From an uncultured Clostridium sp. (lineage in GTDB: Bacteria > Bacillota > Clostridia > TANB77 > CAG-508): a stretch of DNA of 52,329 bases. Shown one piece after another: positions 1-7,764 of this stretch (the first letter of the stretch is position 1; every line of letters starts with the position of its first letter). A program made the translations under genes and the position numbers. The notes below the pieces were generated by a model. It did no database searches and had not been told where the DNA came from. It was given only the letters and a program-made list of their open reading frames with translations. The DNA lies in the NCBI GenBank assembly GCA_900554565.1, contig USHX01000007.1, forward strand, positions 1 through 52,329, in the 5' to 3' direction.

Positions 1-263
1 TTGTTTTTTACTATTTTTTGCATAAAAAACTTCTCCCTTCTTTAGTTTATTTTTTACTTTTGTTTTAATTATTCCCATTTGTATATAAAAGTATCCCTTA
101 ATCTCTATATACAGGTATTAAATTTTCAAAGTTCTATTTCTACTTTTATGGTGAAATAGTTATATTTTAACTAAATTATATAAATAAAAAAATTTATAAT
201 CAACATATTTATTTCCCCAATTAAGTGGAATGTAGCCACAAAGCTTTTAAATAGATTATATAC
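1..263. other. Gene-free AT-rich stretch
   Basis: This segment lies beyond the terminator of the secF-like gene. I see only AT-rich sequence with very short open frames, and no tRNA, repeat or convincing promoter. Confidence 0.5.
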
Positions 264-292
264 AAAAAAATTCCCCACATAATAATTGTGAG
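264..292 (-). terminator. Intrinsic terminator after secF-like gene
   Basis: On the minus strand, CTCACA pairs with TGTGGG (one G-T pair) around a 7-nt loop. A run of seven T follows after GAA. It begins 14 nt past the stop codon of the secF-like gene, so it closes the secD-secF transcript. Confidence 0.55.
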
Positions 293-306
293 AAATTTTT
301 TATTTA

Positions 307-969
307 CTATTTTTGTTTTTCTTCTTCTTTTTTTATTTCTAATTTCTTTTCAAAATTTGTTGTTAATCCTACTAATGTTAACATATATACTGTAACTATC
401 ATAGGTATTGTTAGTCTTCCTACCGGAATTCTTATAATAGCTATAATACTTAGTAATACAGCTTGTGCTACAACTGATGTTGCTATAGTTTTTAATAATG
501 TTTTTAATACTCCTATTTTTCTATATCTTATTGCCACATATACTAATATTATTACTGTTGTTATAACAAATGGTGCTATATATGGTTTTACAATATCTCT
601 ACCACGTGTGTGTGGTATTGTTTCTATTTGAGTGCTATCTGCTGATAATTCTGTTTCATATTTTTCGTTTATTTTTTCTATTATACTTTGTTTTTGTTCA
701 TCTGTTATGTCTTTAGCTGTTATACTTACAGAGTCCTCATATACTTCTACTTTTCGAACTATAACAGGGCTTTTCCCCATTACCTCATCTGTTATAGCTT
801 TTATATCTGCTATTTCAAAATCCTTTGCTATATATAATTCTATATTTTTTGTTTCTTGGTATCTTAAATCATAATTTAATCCTTTAACTCCTGTTACAAT
901 CGCCCCTGCAATTACTATAACAGCAATAATTACAGATAAGATTTTTTGTTTTTTTGTCATTTTCTTCAT
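307..969 (-). CDS. SecF-like membrane protein, shortened and divergent
   Basis: A 220-residue protein with one N-terminal membrane segment (about 10-28), an extracytoplasmic domain (about 30-130) and three further membrane segments (about 133-205). The order resembles the first part of SecF, the partner of SecD in late, proton-driven steps of Sec export. Usual SecF has about 300 residues and six segments, so the last two are missing. The conserved SINDT segment of the fourth helix appears here as LTLVG, which lacks the Asp. It follows the secD-like gene by 11 nt in one operon. I infer a SecF relative that may have lost proton coupling. An unrelated membrane protein cannot be excluded. The stop codon is TAG. 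Confidence 0.55.
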   Translation of the reverse strand: MKKMTKKQKILSVIIAVIVIAGAIVTGVKGLNYDLRYQETKNIELYIAKDFEIADIKAITDEVMGKSPVIVRKVEVYEDSVSITAKDITDEQKQSIIEKINEKYETELSADSTQIETIPHTRGRDIVKPYIAPFVITTVIILVYVAIRYRKIGVLKTLLKTIATSVVAQAVLLSIIAIIRIPVGRLTIPMIVTVYMLTLVGLTTNFEKKLEIKKEEEKQK

Positions 970-981
970 TTCTTTTACCTC

Positions 982-2400
982 CTATTTACTAGCTCTTATT
1001 TTTAATAAGTTATTTGTTATTATAATGTTATACACTGCAATTAACGCTACTCCCCAGAACATTATCATTCCAAAGCTACTAATAGGTTCCCATCCTGCAA
1101 AACAGAATGTTATTATTGCTATTATTATTGGGATTATTTTTATAAAGTATTGTTTATATGTTTCTTTTGTTTTGCTATTTACTATGTCTTTGCTTAGTGT
1201 TTCTTCTTTTAATTTTGATAATAATTTATTTACAAATAAGTAATTTAAAACTAATATAACTACTATTCCAAATATTCCTTCTAATGATAGAACTACATTT
1301 GCATATCTTATTAATAATACAAATATTGAAGCCAGTCCAAGATAAGAAATTGCTCCTAGTAAACCATTTAATTTATATCTTACTACTAATACTATTAATG
1401 AAATTAATATAATTCCCATAATAGCATATTCTACTGTTTTTAGTTCATTTTCTGTTATGTCTGATAATATATAGTGGTTTTCATCAACTGTATATTTTAC
1501 TGGTGTTTTTCCTGTATCTAATACAGTTGCCATGTTATTTGCTTGTTCTACATATGTTTGTAATGTTTTTTGGTCTGTTGAACTACTTCCTATTGATAAT
1601 TGTAGTCTTCCAGTTTTTATTACTTCATCAAAACTTGTTGACATTATTTCTTCATCATCAATTTTCATTGTTATTTTCTTTTCTGACGAACTTGATGTAT
1701 CTGTGCTTTCACTTGTGTTTTCTGTATTTTTTTCGTTACTTGTTTTTACATATTTTCCACTAATGTCTTCTAGTTTTTTTGTTCCTTCTTTATTAAATTC
1801 TATGTTTAAATATATTGATGTTCCACTTGATGTTGTGCTTGATGAGTTTGATCCATATACTACATTTGCTAATTTTATATCATTATTATCCATTAAAACT
1901 TCATTTGTTTCACTGTCTAATATTTCAAATTTTCCTGTTGTTCCTAAGTTTGTTACTATATTGTCTGTGTCACTGTTTTCTGGTATTTCTACTATTATTT
2001 CACCTGTTTGTTCATTTAGTCTTGTTACATAATTGTCTATTTTTAATTCTTTTAATCTTTTTTCTATTATTTCTTTTGATTTTTTATAGTTTTCCACATT
2101 TAATACATCTGAAGGATTATAATCTGTTTCTTCTTTTGTATATCCTTTTTCGCTTATTTCTTCATCTGTTAAGTTACTTGAGTTTTTCACTTCTTTTCCT
2201 TCTGAATCTTTTATAGTTGTTTTTTTAGATGTATCTACTTTTAATGTTATAGTTCTTGCTCCTTTTAAATCCATTGCATATGTGTATGATTTTACTTTGT
2301 CTTCCATTCTATTTTGTTTTGTTACATACACTCCTGCAAATGCTACCATACTAATTAATGCAATTGCTAATGTAATTGTTAATATTTTTACCTTTTTCAT
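982..2400 (-). CDS. SecD-like membrane protein, divergent
   Basis: A 472-residue protein with an N-terminal membrane segment (about 5-25), then a MDLKGARTITL stretch that matches the SecD D-L-x-G-G start. A large extracytoplasmic domain (about 40-320) includes a IIEKRLKELKI segment typical of the SecD P1 base. Four to five membrane segments follow (about 325-465). SecD acts with SecF at the translocon on the outer side of the membrane. The family motif GMAVDAN, which holds the proton-relay Asp, is replaced by ILVLNYL. A Ser/Thr-rich insert (about 205-240) is unusual. It lies upstream of and in operon with the secF-like gene. SecD ancestry is fairly clear; activity as a proton-driven pump is doubtful. 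Confidence 0.65.
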   Translation of the reverse strand: MKKVKILTITLAIALISMVAFAGVYVTKQNRMEDKVKSYTYAMDLKGARTITLKVDTSKKTTIKDSEGKEVKNSSNLTDEEISEKGYTKEETDYNPSDVLNVENYKKSKEIIEKRLKELKIDNYVTRLNEQTGEIIVEIPENSDTDNIVTNLGTTGKFEILDSETNEVLMDNNDIKLANVVYGSNSSSTTSSGTSIYLNIEFNKEGTKKLEDISGKYVKTSNEKNTENTSESTDTSSSSEKKITMKIDDEEIMSTSFDEVIKTGRLQLSIGSSSTDQKTLQTYVEQANNMATVLDTGKTPVKYTVDENHYILSDITENELKTVEYAIMGIILISLIVLVVRYKLNGLLGAISYLGLASIFVLLIRYANVVLSLEGIFGIVVILVLNYLFVNKLLSKLKEETLSKDIVNSKTKETYKQYFIKIIPIIIAIITFCFAGWEPISSFGMIMFWGVALIAVYNIIITNNLLKIRASK

Positions 2401-2414
2401 GATATTTCTCCTCT

Positions 2415-3074
2415 TTATAATAATTTTGTTTCATTTATTACTAGCTCAAACCATATGTTTAGATATTTTGCTGCATATTTACTCATCATGGTTCTATCCA
2501 TAAATATTTCAAAATAGTCTAATACTGGGCATAATTTTGTATCTATTGTTAATTTTAACATTACTTTTCTTTGTTTTTCATCTAGTACTAATTGTGCATC
2601 TGTTACCGCATAATTTACTCTGTCGTGTATATCAAATGTTGATAGATTTTTGTTTGTTACTCTGTTTCTATGTACATCTGATTTGTCTGCTAAAATTAGA
2701 GCTGCTGATATTTCGTTTACTGCTGTTCCTGTTCTTTCATCATGATTTCCTATTGCCATCATTATTTCAGTTCTTTCTTCAACTGGCATTCCCATGTCTT
2801 TTAAAATGTTATATGCTATTATTGCTCCACTATGTGCATGGTCTGTTCTGTTTACACAATTTCCTATATCATGTAAATATCCTGCTATTCTAGCTAATTC
2901 TACTGTTCTTTCTGGATAACCAAGTTGTTCTAAAATATCTCCTGCTCTTTTTGATACTATAGAAATATGTCTATGGCTGTGTTCTGTATAGCCTAAACCA
3001 TCAAGTTGCTTTTGAGCGCCTTTTATCAAGGCTTCTACTTCTTCATTTTTCTTTACTTTTTCTAATGTAACCAT
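2415..3074 (-). CDS. HD-domain phosphohydrolase
   Basis: A 219-residue soluble protein of the HD superfamily of metal-dependent phosphohydrolases. Visible metal ligands are an early His (SHRHISIV, about 35), the HD pair in AGYLHDIGN (about 68-76), a following His in DHAHSG and GNHDERTG (about 105-112), and a late Asp in ILADKSD. These match the H...HD...H...D pattern. The start has a strong AGGAGGG site 5 nt upstream of the ATG. It sits just upstream of the secD-like gene (14 nt gap), so it is probably co-transcribed. The substrate is unknown; a nucleotide or other phosphoester is likely from the family. Confidence 0.8.
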   Translation of the reverse strand: MVTLEKVKKNEEVEALIKGAQKQLDGLGYTEHSHRHISIVSKRAGDILEQLGYPERTVELARIAGYLHDIGNCVNRTDHAHSGAIIAYNILKDMGMPVEERTEIMMAIGNHDERTGTAVNEISAALILADKSDVHRNRVTNKNLSTFDIHDRVNYAVTDAQLVLDEKQRKVMLKLTIDTKLCPVLDYFEIFMDRTMMSKYAAKYLNIWFELVINETKLL

Positions 3075-3141
3075 TTTGTCCCTCCTTGCATTTAGTCTTT
3101 TTAAATTTTATATTAAAATAGAAAAAATATCAACTCTTTTT

Positions 3142-4488
3142 TTAAATTTTTTGACCTATATCTTTGTTCCAATAGTCAATAAGGTATTGTTTCTCTGTAT
3201 TAGGTATTAAAGATGCTCTATATGCTGATATTGGTTTATCATGTTTATATAAAGATTCTTCTCCATTTTCGCAAACTTTCTGCCAACCTGTTTCTGAATT
3301 GTATGTTTGATATATTATTGCATAATATGAATTGTCTTTTATTTTTAACCTTATACCTGAAACTCCATACATATATTTTTGTGCAATTTCTAATGGTATT
3401 TTTGTATTATTTACTCCTTTGTTATCTGCTCTATTTACTCCATCTCCTCCTAATATTAAACTTAATTTTTGATTTATATATGCTAATGTTCCATTTGCTA
3501 ATGAACTATAACTGTTTTCTCCTGGATTATATCCATGTGTATATGTTGTTTCATATGTATCTGAAATCGCTTTACTTCCAGCACCCCAGTATGTATGTAC
3601 ATAGTTTTGCATTTGAATAAAGTCATTTTCAATATCTCCTTGTGTTTGTAACATTGTCATTTCTGTTTTATAAATAGGATTTTCTTTTATCATTTTTTGC
3701 CCTACTATTTCATTATTTCCTTGTCCTATTTCCCAGTTTCTTATAGTTCCTGTACCTCCACCTAAAGATCCATATTTAAAAATTATGTTGGTTGCTTTAG
3801 TTACATTTACTTCTACTTTTGTTGTGTTTTGAGCACAGTCTATTACTGGAATTGGATATGTTACATTATTTTTAAATTCTTTTGATACTGCTGTATAATT
3901 ATTAGAAATGTCCCATGCTTTTATAGGTCTTATTTCTTCATTTGCCTGCATATTTGCTATTATTTTACCATTTTCCGAATCTTTTTGTGTAAAAGCTACT
4001 ACAGGCGGAGTATTGTCTATTTCAATTCCTGTGTCCATAATTGTTTCCTGATTTTCATTATTGCTTATATCTATTATTGTTCCTTTTGGTACTTTTACTT
4101 TTATTTTTCCTTCTTCTATTATTCCACTTAATGTTATTTTATATGATATTGATTTTCCTGTATTAAATAATTCTTCTATTTCATATGATTGTGGAATATT
4201 TTCTTTTTCTCCTACTAATATTTTTACATTTTCCTTATTAAATTTATTTTCTTTTACATTTCTTTCTCTTACATTTACTATTAATGTTATTACGTGTGTT
4301 TTATTTGCATATTTAGGATATCCAGCATTCGAATTAGTTATACTATTCATAATAATAATTGGTGCGACTGTATCTATTTTAATATCTGCTATTTTATTAT
4401 TATATTCTATTACATATTTTGCTTGTACATTACTATTTATTGCAATTATTGTACACATTATAAATAAAAAAATTACTACTTTTTTCAT
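3142..4488 (-). CDS. Secreted Ig-like repeat protein, unknown function
   Basis: About 448 residues from the chosen start. An ATG 36 nt further upstream is open, but GAGGTG lies just before the internal ATG followed by KKVVIFLF, so I place the start there. A signal peptide (about 1-24) ends near VQA. Two beta-rich segments follow; the second contains DNTPPVVAF and a spaced NEE...WDIS...YPIPVID pattern, which is a diverged version of the repeats in the wall hydrolases at 25.6-34.4 kb. The C-terminal half (QMQNYVHTYWGAG, SLILGGDGVN) matches nothing I recognise. It lies at the end of a cluster of TasA-like genes, so a surface or matrix role is likely. Confidence 0.6.
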   Translation of the reverse strand: MKKVVIFLFIMCTIIAINSNVQAKYVIEYNNKIADIKIDTVAPIIIMNSITNSNAGYPKYANKTHVITLIVNVRERNVKENKFNKENVKILVGEKENIPQSYEIEELFNTGKSISYKITLSGIIEEGKIKVKVPKGTIIDISNNENQETIMDTGIEIDNTPPVVAFTQKDSENGKIIANMQANEEIRPIKAWDISNNYTAVSKEFKNNVTYPIPVIDCAQNTTKVEVNVTKATNIIFKYGSLGGGTGTIRNWEIGQGNNEIVGQKMIKENPIYKTEMTMLQTQGDIENDFIQMQNYVHTYWGAGSKAISDTYETTYTHGYNPGENSYSSLANGTLAYINQKLSLILGGDGVNRADNKGVNNTKIPLEIAQKYMYGVSGIRLKIKDNSYYAIIYQTYNSETGWQKVCENGEESLYKHDKPISAYRASLIPNTEKQYLIDYWNKDIGQKI

Positions 4489-4505
4489 TTTTTCACCTCT
4501 TTTTT

Positions 4506-5084
4506 TTATTCTCCTATTGTACATATTTCAAATTCATATTTTTTTATGTTTTCTCCATCTTTTGTGTCTTGCTTGTTTTGAGCTTTACTTGTCTCATATT
4601 GCCATTCCCATGTAGCTTTTATTTTCTTTCGTTCTCCTTTTTTTATTGTCCCTTCCTGATTTTCTAATATGCTAAATTTTAGATTTTGTGGTTTTTTATT
4701 TTTTGCTCTCATGTCTATTTTATATTTTAATGTACTATTAGAAGTTAATATAATGTAAAATTCTCCTTTGGTTCCTGGCGCTACTTTTTCATGTACTAAT
4801 GTTTTAGAATCTATTGTTTGTAATAAATTTATTTCTTGATATTCGTATTTATTTTGAGATACTTGTACATTATATTCTGCTATTTTTTTATTTAAATTTT
4901 CACTATTTGAATTTTGGATTTGACTTTGTTTTTCTCCATTTGACCATAATTTGAAAAATAAAATATCATCTTGTGTTTGTGTTTTTGTTTCTTTTGCAAT
5001 TTTATATGTAAATATTAAAATGATACTAAATATTAGAATTAAAATAATTATTGTTCTTTTTTGATTCAGTTTTCTTTTTTTCAC
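4506..5084 (-). CDS. TasA/camelysin-like exported protein
   Basis: A 192-residue protein with a basic N-terminus, one membrane segment or signal (about 11-28), and an extracytoplasmic domain. The stretch SKTLVHEKVAPGTKGEFYI and the later KPQNLKF and WEWQYET closely parallel the gene at 5742-6350 (NKTLVNNKIAPGTSGSFKI, KPQNLKF, WKWDYET). The two are therefore paralogues of the TasA/camelysin-like fold, whose members form surface fibres in Firmicutes. The signal lacks a clear AxA cleavage site, so it may stay anchored. It lies 11 nt downstream of the 161-aa gene in the same transcript. The precise role is not known. Confidence 0.6.
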   Translation of the reverse strand: MKKRKLNQKRTIIILILIFSIILIFTYKIAKETKTQTQDDILFFKLWSNGEKQSQIQNSNSENLNKKIAEYNVQVSQNKYEYQEINLLQTIDSKTLVHEKVAPGTKGEFYIILTSNSTLKYKIDMRAKNKKPQNLKFSILENQEGTIKKGERKKIKATWEWQYETSKAQNKQDTKDGENIKKYEFEICTIGE

Positions 5085-5095
5085 TTAAGTACCTC

Positions 5096-5581
5096 CTAAT
5101 CTTTTTGCTCTGAGTGTACTTTTATTTGTATTTCTTGTATAATTTCACTTGCTGTACTGTTTTGATTTGCTTTTATTTCTAGTCTATAATTATCTTCTTG
5201 CATTTTTTCTTTATTTAGTGTAAATTTTTCTGTTTGGTTGTCTATTAAATTTATTTCTTTTTCATTTTTATAGATTTTCATTTCCATATCATTTGTTTTT
5301 TCTAGTATTTCTATTTGATATTCCATGTCCACATCTGTTGTTTCTTCATTTTCGTTGTAGTTTTTTACTTTAAAATTGTATATTCCTTTTTGACCTTTAT
5401 TAGTTATTTCTATAGGCTCTTCATTTTCTACTTTTAGTATTGGCACTGCTATTTTTCCTGTTGTTTCAATTTTTGTTTTGCTCATTTCTTTTCCCATACT
5501 AAATCCTGATAAAAAAAATATCATTATTATACTTATTACTATTGCTAGTATTATCTCTCTTTTCTTATTTTTTTCTTTCAT
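5096..5581 (-). CDS. Exported hypothetical protein of the TasA-like cluster
   Basis: A 161-residue protein with an N-terminal membrane or signal segment (about 9-28, ending FSMGKEMSKTKIE), followed by a beta-rich extracytoplasmic part with GKIAVPILKVEN and alternating strands. The signal followed by a short TTGKIAVPIL strand resembles SipW-dependent exported proteins, but similarity to its two neighbours is weak. It sits between the two TasA-like paralogues. A hairpin at 5604-5634 lies in its leader. I infer a minor surface or fibre-associated component. Sequence alone does not give a function. The stop codon is TAG. Confidence 0.5.
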   Translation of the reverse strand: MKEKNKKREIILAIVISIIMIFFLSGFSMGKEMSKTKIETTGKIAVPILKVENEEPIEITNKGQKGIYNFKVKNYNENEETTDVDMEYQIEILEKTNDMEMKIYKNEKEINLIDNQTEKFTLNKEKMQEDNYRLEIKANQNSTASEIIQEIQIKVHSEQKD

Positions 5582-5603
5582 AACATCACCTTTTTTATTT
5601 TTT

Positions 5604-5634
5604 ATATAGGAGATTTTCTAAAAATCCCCTATAT
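5604..5634 (-). promoter_or_regulatory. Leader hairpin between TasA-like genes
   Basis: An inverted repeat with ATATAGG and GATTTT arms, one mismatch and a short loop, 23 nt upstream of the ATG at 5581. On the minus strand it is followed by A-rich rather than T-rich sequence. It therefore looks more like an mRNA processing, stability or attenuation element than a terminator. Confidence 0.4.
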
Positions 5635-5741
5635 TATTAGAAAAATCTTTTATTTTATTAGATATAAATTGGATAAATATGTTAATAATCTAATCCTTTC
5701 TTTAAATTCATTTTCAAATTGTTCTACAATTTTGTTTTTAT

Positions 5742-6350
5742 TTAAGCTTGTGGTTCTACTTGTGTTCCTGTAACACTTACATCAAATGTGTAGTTTTGTA
5801 TGCTTTGTGCATTTGCTGTATCTACTTGGTCATTTTTTGCAATTTCTGTGCTATCAGCTCCTGTTTCGTAGTCCCATTTCCACTTAATTTCTAATGTTTT
5901 TGTTTTATTTTCATCATCTGCATTTATAGTTCCAGATAAGCTATCTTGTAGTTCTTGAATTGAATTATATTCTGCATTTTCATATATGAATTTTAGGTTT
6001 TGTGGTTTACTTGTTTCGTTTTTGAATGCTATATTGTAGTTTATTCCAACATCTGAACCTGTTCCATCTACTATTATTTTAAAACTCCCACTTGTTCCTG
6101 GGGCTATTTTATTGTTTACTAAAGTTTTATTGTCATATGTAGATGCAAGTTTTATTTGTTGTACGTGTTCTTTTTGTCCATTTACTTTAAAGTCCCATGT
6201 TGCAACTTCTGCAATTCCTTCTCCTTTTACTTCTGTTACATATTTTGCATATGCTTGTCCTCCTACAAATGCTAATAAAATAACAGCTAGAATTGCTAGC
6301 ACTACTAAAATTTTCTTTTTGTGCTTCACTAGGCTTTCACTTCCTTCCAT
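5742..6350 (-). CDS. SipW-type TasA/camelysin-like surface protein
   Basis: A 202-residue protein with a signal (KHKKKILVVLAILAVILLAF) and a short AYAKYV junction. The following GIAEVATWDFKVNG is the characteristic start of SipW-processed TasA/CalY proteins. A beta-sandwich region follows, with the IAPGTSGSFKI, KPQNLKF and WKWDYET segments shared with the paralogue at 4506-5084. Such proteins form extracellular fibres or act as surface factors. The ATG has no clear ribosome binding site. A GTG 21 nt downstream (6329) is preceded by GGAAGGAAG and may be the real start. No SipW peptidase gene is visible here. A consensus promoter at 6469-6497 drives it as first gene of the cluster. Confidence 0.72.
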   Translation of the reverse strand: MEGSESLVKHKKKILVVLAILAVILLAFVGGQAYAKYVTEVKGEGIAEVATWDFKVNGQKEHVQQIKLASTYDNKTLVNNKIAPGTSGSFKIIVDGTGSDVGINYNIAFKNETSKPQNLKFIYENAEYNSIQELQDSLSGTINADDENKTKTLEIKWKWDYETGADSTEIAKNDQVDTANAQSIQNYTFDVSVTGTQVEPQA

Positions 6351-6468
6351 ATTTAATTTTGCTTTTTGGATTTTTATTTAGAATTAATAAAAATTGATTA
6401 AAATTCCCTTTGATGGGATTATGAGATTCCTTTTAAAAATTATAGAATCAATATGAAAATGTAAATCC

Positions 6469-6497
6469 ATTATAATGACATAAAAAAGAATTGTCAA
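6469..6497 (-). promoter_or_regulatory. Consensus sigma-A promoter for TasA-like cluster
   Basis: On the minus strand: TTGACA (6492-6497), a 17-nt spacer and TATAAT (6469-6474), both boxes perfect. The predicted start is near 6462, leaving a leader of about 110 nt before the gene at 6350. Confidence 0.75.
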
Positions 6498-6564
6498 TAT
6501 TTTTTGATGATATTTCTGTTTTTTTCATCGCAAAATTCGACAATTTTCTTTTTATTTCTCTTTA

Positions 6565-6945
6565 TTATTTTCGATTAACTCCTATAATTCCGCCTATTAC
6601 ACCAAATATTATTCCGGCTAAAATCATTATTAAACTTTGAATGTTAAGAGCAAATTTCCAATTCCAAATACTTGAAATTAAATATAATATTAATATATAT
6701 ATTCCGCCAATTGCTCCTCCATTTAATAATCCGTTTTTTCTTATTTTCATATTTCCTATTGAACTTCCAAGTAATATGCATGTTGCAGTTATTACTATGA
6801 TGACTGGTGTTATTGTGTTTTCACTTACATTTGTGTATGTTAATACTAGAGAATATATTAAGAGTAATATTATTGTTGTAAGTAGTGCAATTCCTACTCC
6901 TTTAAATATGTTTTTTATGTTATTAGTTATTGTTCCTGTTTCCAT
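6565..6945 (-). CDS. TIGR04086/YrzE-type small membrane protein
   Basis: A 126-residue protein with four membrane segments (about 15-35, 45-62, 72-90, 100-120). The glycine-rich helices LNGGAIGGIYILILYL and AGIIFGVIGGIIGV are characteristic of the TIGR04086 family. In Firmicutes members of this family are often found near yajC/secDF, which fits the nearby secD/secF-like genes. Function is unknown. A GGAG box precedes the ATG. GGC-GGA pairs create several CGG triplets here, all across codon boundaries. Confidence 0.65.
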   Translation of the reverse strand: METGTITNNIKNIFKGVGIALLTTIILLLIYSLVLTYTNVSENTITPVIIVITATCILLGSSIGNMKIRKNGLLNGGAIGGIYILILYLISSIWNWKFALNIQSLIMILAGIIFGVIGGIIGVNRK

Positions 6946-7012
6946 CTATTTTCTCTCCTTTTTGTTTTCTTGTTTAATGTATATTAAATTTTAGATGGTT
7001 GTAGAACTGTTT

Positions 7013-7415
7013 TTATATTTCTTCTGAAAAGTCTTTTCTTTTTCCTTGTTCTATTTCATTATATAGCTCTATTTTATAGTTCAGTCTTTCTATTGTTCCG
7101 TGTTATTTCTTTTTGCTTTTCTATTAATTTTATTCTTTGTTCTTCTAGTAATTCTTTTCTGGCTTTTACTGTGCCAGGTCCTTTTTCTATCATTTCTATG
7201 TATTCTATTAGTTTTTCTATTTCTACTCCTGCACTTCTCATGCATTTTATGAATTCGATTCTTTGGCATGTTCTTTCATCATAGTCTCTTATTCCACTTT
7301 TGTTTCTTGGTACTTTTGAGATTAGTCCTATTTTTTCATAATATCTTAGTGTGTCTTTTGTTAGTCCATATTTTTCACTTGTTTGTGTTATTGTCATTTT
7401 TCTACCTTCTTCCAA
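7013..7415 (-). CDS. MerR-family regulator, needs +1 frameshift
   Basis: Read without a shift, the frame gives 113 residues and ends soon after a CGG codon (7098-7100, codon 106). Skipping the C of CGG continues as GTIERLNYKIELYNEIEQGK and ends at TAA (7013), giving 133 residues, a normal MerR length. The N-terminus is a winged-helix DNA-binding domain (SEKYGLTKDTLRYYEKIGLI, about 11-30; the RYYE hallmark is present). It is followed by the dimerisation coiled coil, which only the shifted reading completes. No metal-binding cysteines are visible, so the inducer is unknown. It lies between the tRNA genes and the TIGR04086-like gene. An ordinary inactivating mutation is the alternative, but the same signature occurs in three other genes here. 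Confidence 0.8.
7098..7100 (-). other. +1 frameshift site at CGG in merR
   Basis: The zero frame reads GAA ATA ACA CGG AAC and reaches TAA eight codons later. Skipping the C reads ACA GGA ACA ATA GAA and restores the MerR coiled coil. The 14-nt context AGAAATAACACGGA is identical to that at 10491-10493 in radA. Confidence 0.75.
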
Positions 7416-7430
7416 TACTTTAAATATAGA

Positions 7431-7460
7431 AATAGCCTATATCCACAGATATAAGCTATT
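7431..7460 (-). terminator. Hairpin after the tRNA genes
   Basis: Inverted repeat AATAGC-CTATATC with GATATA-A-GCTATT and a 4-nt loop, 13 nt past the tRNA-Gln 3' end. The minus-strand T tract (TTTCTATATTT) is weak, so it is a probable but not strong terminator. Confidence 0.45.
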
Positions 7461-7472
7461 TTTAATATTTTT

Positions 7473-7547
7473 TGGCTGGGCTGGCTAGATTCGAACTAGC
7501 GCATGCCAGAGTCAAAGTCTGGTGCCTTACCGCTTGGCTACAGCCCA
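7473..7547 (-). tRNA. tRNA-Gln (UUG)
   Basis: A 75-nt cloverleaf with acceptor TGGGCTG/CAGCCCA, discriminator G and encoded CCA. The D-arm contains AGCGGTA, the anticodon loop CTTTGAC has anticodon TTG, and the T-loop is TTCGAAT. It lies 15 nt downstream of tRNA-His in the same transcript. Confidence 0.93.
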
Positions 7548-7562
7548 ATATATATTTACAAA

Positions 7563-7639
7563 TGGGGTGGAAGATGGGACTCGAACCCACGGTCTCCAGT
7601 GCCACAAACTGGCGCGTTAACCAACTACGCTACATCCAC
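7563..7639 (-). tRNA. tRNA-His (GUG)
   Basis: A cloverleaf with acceptor GTGGATG, anticodon GTG in the loop TTTGTGG, T-loop TTCGAGT and encoded CCA. The extra 5' G typical of tRNA-His is at 7640. The acceptor 3' strand reads CTTCCAC, which leaves one T-T mismatch at the sixth pair. Confidence 0.92.
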
Positions 7640-7681
7640 CATTGTTCACGTGCACTTTCTTTAACCTTGAGCACAGTTATT

Positions 7682-7711
7682 ATTATAACCAATCTTCACC
7701 CTATTTGTCAA
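7682..7711 (-). promoter_or_regulatory. Promoter of the tRNA-His/tRNA-Gln operon
   Basis: Minus strand: TTGACA (7706-7711), an 18-nt spacer and TATAAT (7682-7687), about 40 nt upstream of tRNA-His. Both boxes are perfect, as is common for tRNA promoters. Confidence 0.7.
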
Positions 7712-7764
7712 CTATTTTTACAAATTTTTTTAATTTTTTGAACTCATTTTTTCAAAAACATGTC

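Noticed and set aside
1503..2503. Plus-strand open frames rich in Leu and Phe across the minus-strand genes
   Set aside because: They are shadows of the AT-rich minus-strand genes: no ribosome sites, low-complexity composition, and they run opposite to clear families. The same holds for similar plus-strand frames through most of the window.
5604..5634. Intrinsic terminator
   Set aside because: In the direction of transcription the hairpin is followed by an A-rich stretch, not a T run.
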